A program made the position numbers and the translations under genes. A DNA stretch of 64,000 bases from Curtobacterium sp. L6-1 (GTDB lineage Bacteria > Actinomycetota > Actinomycetes > Actinomycetales > Microbacteriaceae), in contig NZ_CP076544.1 of the NCBI RefSeq assembly GCF_018885305.1, forward strand, positions 558,001 to 622,000, read 5' to 3'. The notes beneath the pieces are model-generated. The model ran no database searches. It was not told the origin of the DNA and was given only the letters and a program-made list of their open reading frames with translations. Positions 63,582-64,000 of this stretch are shown here, one piece after another. The first letter of the stretch is position 1; each line of letters starts with the position of its first letter.

Positions 63582-64000
63582 GTGACCGTCGACGCCGCGA
63601 CGGACGCCGGGTCGGGAGCGGCCCGGCGTCCGCCGTCCCCGGGGACGGTGCCGTCCGTCGTCGACGGCGCCGGCATGCTCGATCCGTCGCGGTCCGTCCG
63701 TGCGTCGATCACCCAGGCGTCCCTCGAGCGGGCCTTCACGATCCTCATGGCGATCGCCGCCGTCGGGTTCGGCGCCGCGAACACCACCTCGTTCTTCCGC
63801 CAGCTGCCGTTCCTCGACCCGTTCTGGGGTCCGGCGACCGCGAGCGTCGTCGCGCTGTCGTTGCTCGCCGTGGGTGCCTCGGCCGCGCTGCAGCGGTGTG
63901 CGCAGGCCGCGCAGGCCGCCTGTGCGCTCCTGTTCCTCGTCGCGCTGGTCACCTTCCCGCTGACCGTCCGTGACGCGCTCCCGCCGGCGCAGTCGCCCTG
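63582..64000 (+). CDS. Membrane protein, N-terminal part only (probable sensor histidine kinase)
   Basis: Open from a GTG at 63582 to the end of the window (139 codons, no stop). A Pro/Gly-rich cytoplasmic leader is followed by hydrophobic segments ERAFTILMAIAAVGFGAANT, ATASVVALSLLAVGASAAL and ACALLFLVALVTFPLTV, consistent with three membrane helices. The kinase part would lie beyond the window; the assignment rests only on position directly after a response regulator gene. Confidence 0.55.
   Translation, partial: MTVDAATDAGSGAARRPPSPGTVPSVVDGAGMLDPSRSVRASITQASLERAFTILMAIAAVGFGAANTTSFFRQLPFLDPFWGPATASVVALSLLAVGASAALQRCAQAAQAACALLFLVALVTFPLTVRDALPPAQSP

Overview
This 64 kb window is chromosomal DNA from a very GC-rich Gram-positive actinobacterium. 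Gene content and order fit Microbacteriaceae, and Curtobacterium is my best guess, but I ran no search and the genus is inference. The supporting signs are almost pure G/C third positions, a 6C RNA, a two-domain biotin carboxylase/BCCP subunit, a Tad (Flp) pilus locus upstream of topA, and many start codons that lie 6-8 nt after a TANNNT box, as expected for leaderless mRNAs. Two blocks keep the order I recall from Mycobacterium tuberculosis: 6C RNA-tad-topA (the Rv3661-Rv3646c region) and sdhCDAB-cdd-deoA-add-PNP-phosphomutase-accA-maf (the Rv3319-Rv3282 region).

Layout. 0-10 kb: start of a leftward gene, a 6C RNA, a compact tad operon (ATPase, one fused TadB/TadC-like protein, DUF4244 pilin, TadE-like and Rv3654c-like proteins), then topA, tmk, holB, a TetR regulator and tRNA-Thr(CGT). 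10-17 kb: GH13 alpha-glucosidase, Gfo/Idh oxidoreductase, D-Ala-D-Ala carboxypeptidase, nicotinamidase and succinate-semialdehyde dehydrogenase. 17-25 kb, leftward: ABC exporter, MHS-type symporter, and a compact xthA-trpS-GNAT-ribD-ribA run. 25-31.6 kb: ptsH, a DeoR regulator and the divergent ptsI-mtlA-mtlF-mtlD mannitol operon. 31.8-35.3 kb: a zinc-free oxidoreductase, two tandem DUF805 membrane proteins with FUS-like Tyr/Gln/Gly tails, and a TNT (NADase-type) domain protein. 35.3-41.5 kb: sdhCDAB, a glycosyltransferase and manC.

41.5-45.6 kb looks like an accessory insertion. It holds a DUF1023 alpha/beta-hydrolase-like gene that is frameshifted near its start, followed by four tandem paralogous lipoprotein genes, the second of which is also frameshifted. 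45.8-57.6 kb is a nucleoside uptake and salvage cluster: BMP lipoprotein, ABC ATPase, two permeases, cytidine deaminase, thymidine phosphorylase, adenosine deaminase, an orphan PTS IIA/IIB pair, purine nucleoside phosphorylase and a PGM2/PmmB-type phosphomutase. Together these import nucleosides, deaminate and phosphorolyse them, and pass the pentose phosphate on to central metabolism. 57.6-58.8 kb carries an AbiEi/DUF559-like gene bracketed by two nearly identical 38-bp palindromes in inverted orientation. 58.8-64 kb: acyl-CoA carboxylase alpha subunit, Maf, a TrmA-like methyltransferase, a LuxR-type response regulator and the start of a membrane protein that is probably its sensor kinase.

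Most interesting points: the palindrome-flanked AbiEi/DUF559 cassette; the DUF1023-lipoprotein array with two frameshifts; the missing stop codon between the last tad gene and topA; the TNT protein with no visible secretion signal or immunity gene; the FUS-like DUF805 pair; the IIC-less PTS pair with a perfect palindrome at its operon promoter; and a family of GACGGACGGGAGGCC hairpins between genes. The three reading-frame anomalies could be real or could be assembly indels; raw reads would decide.
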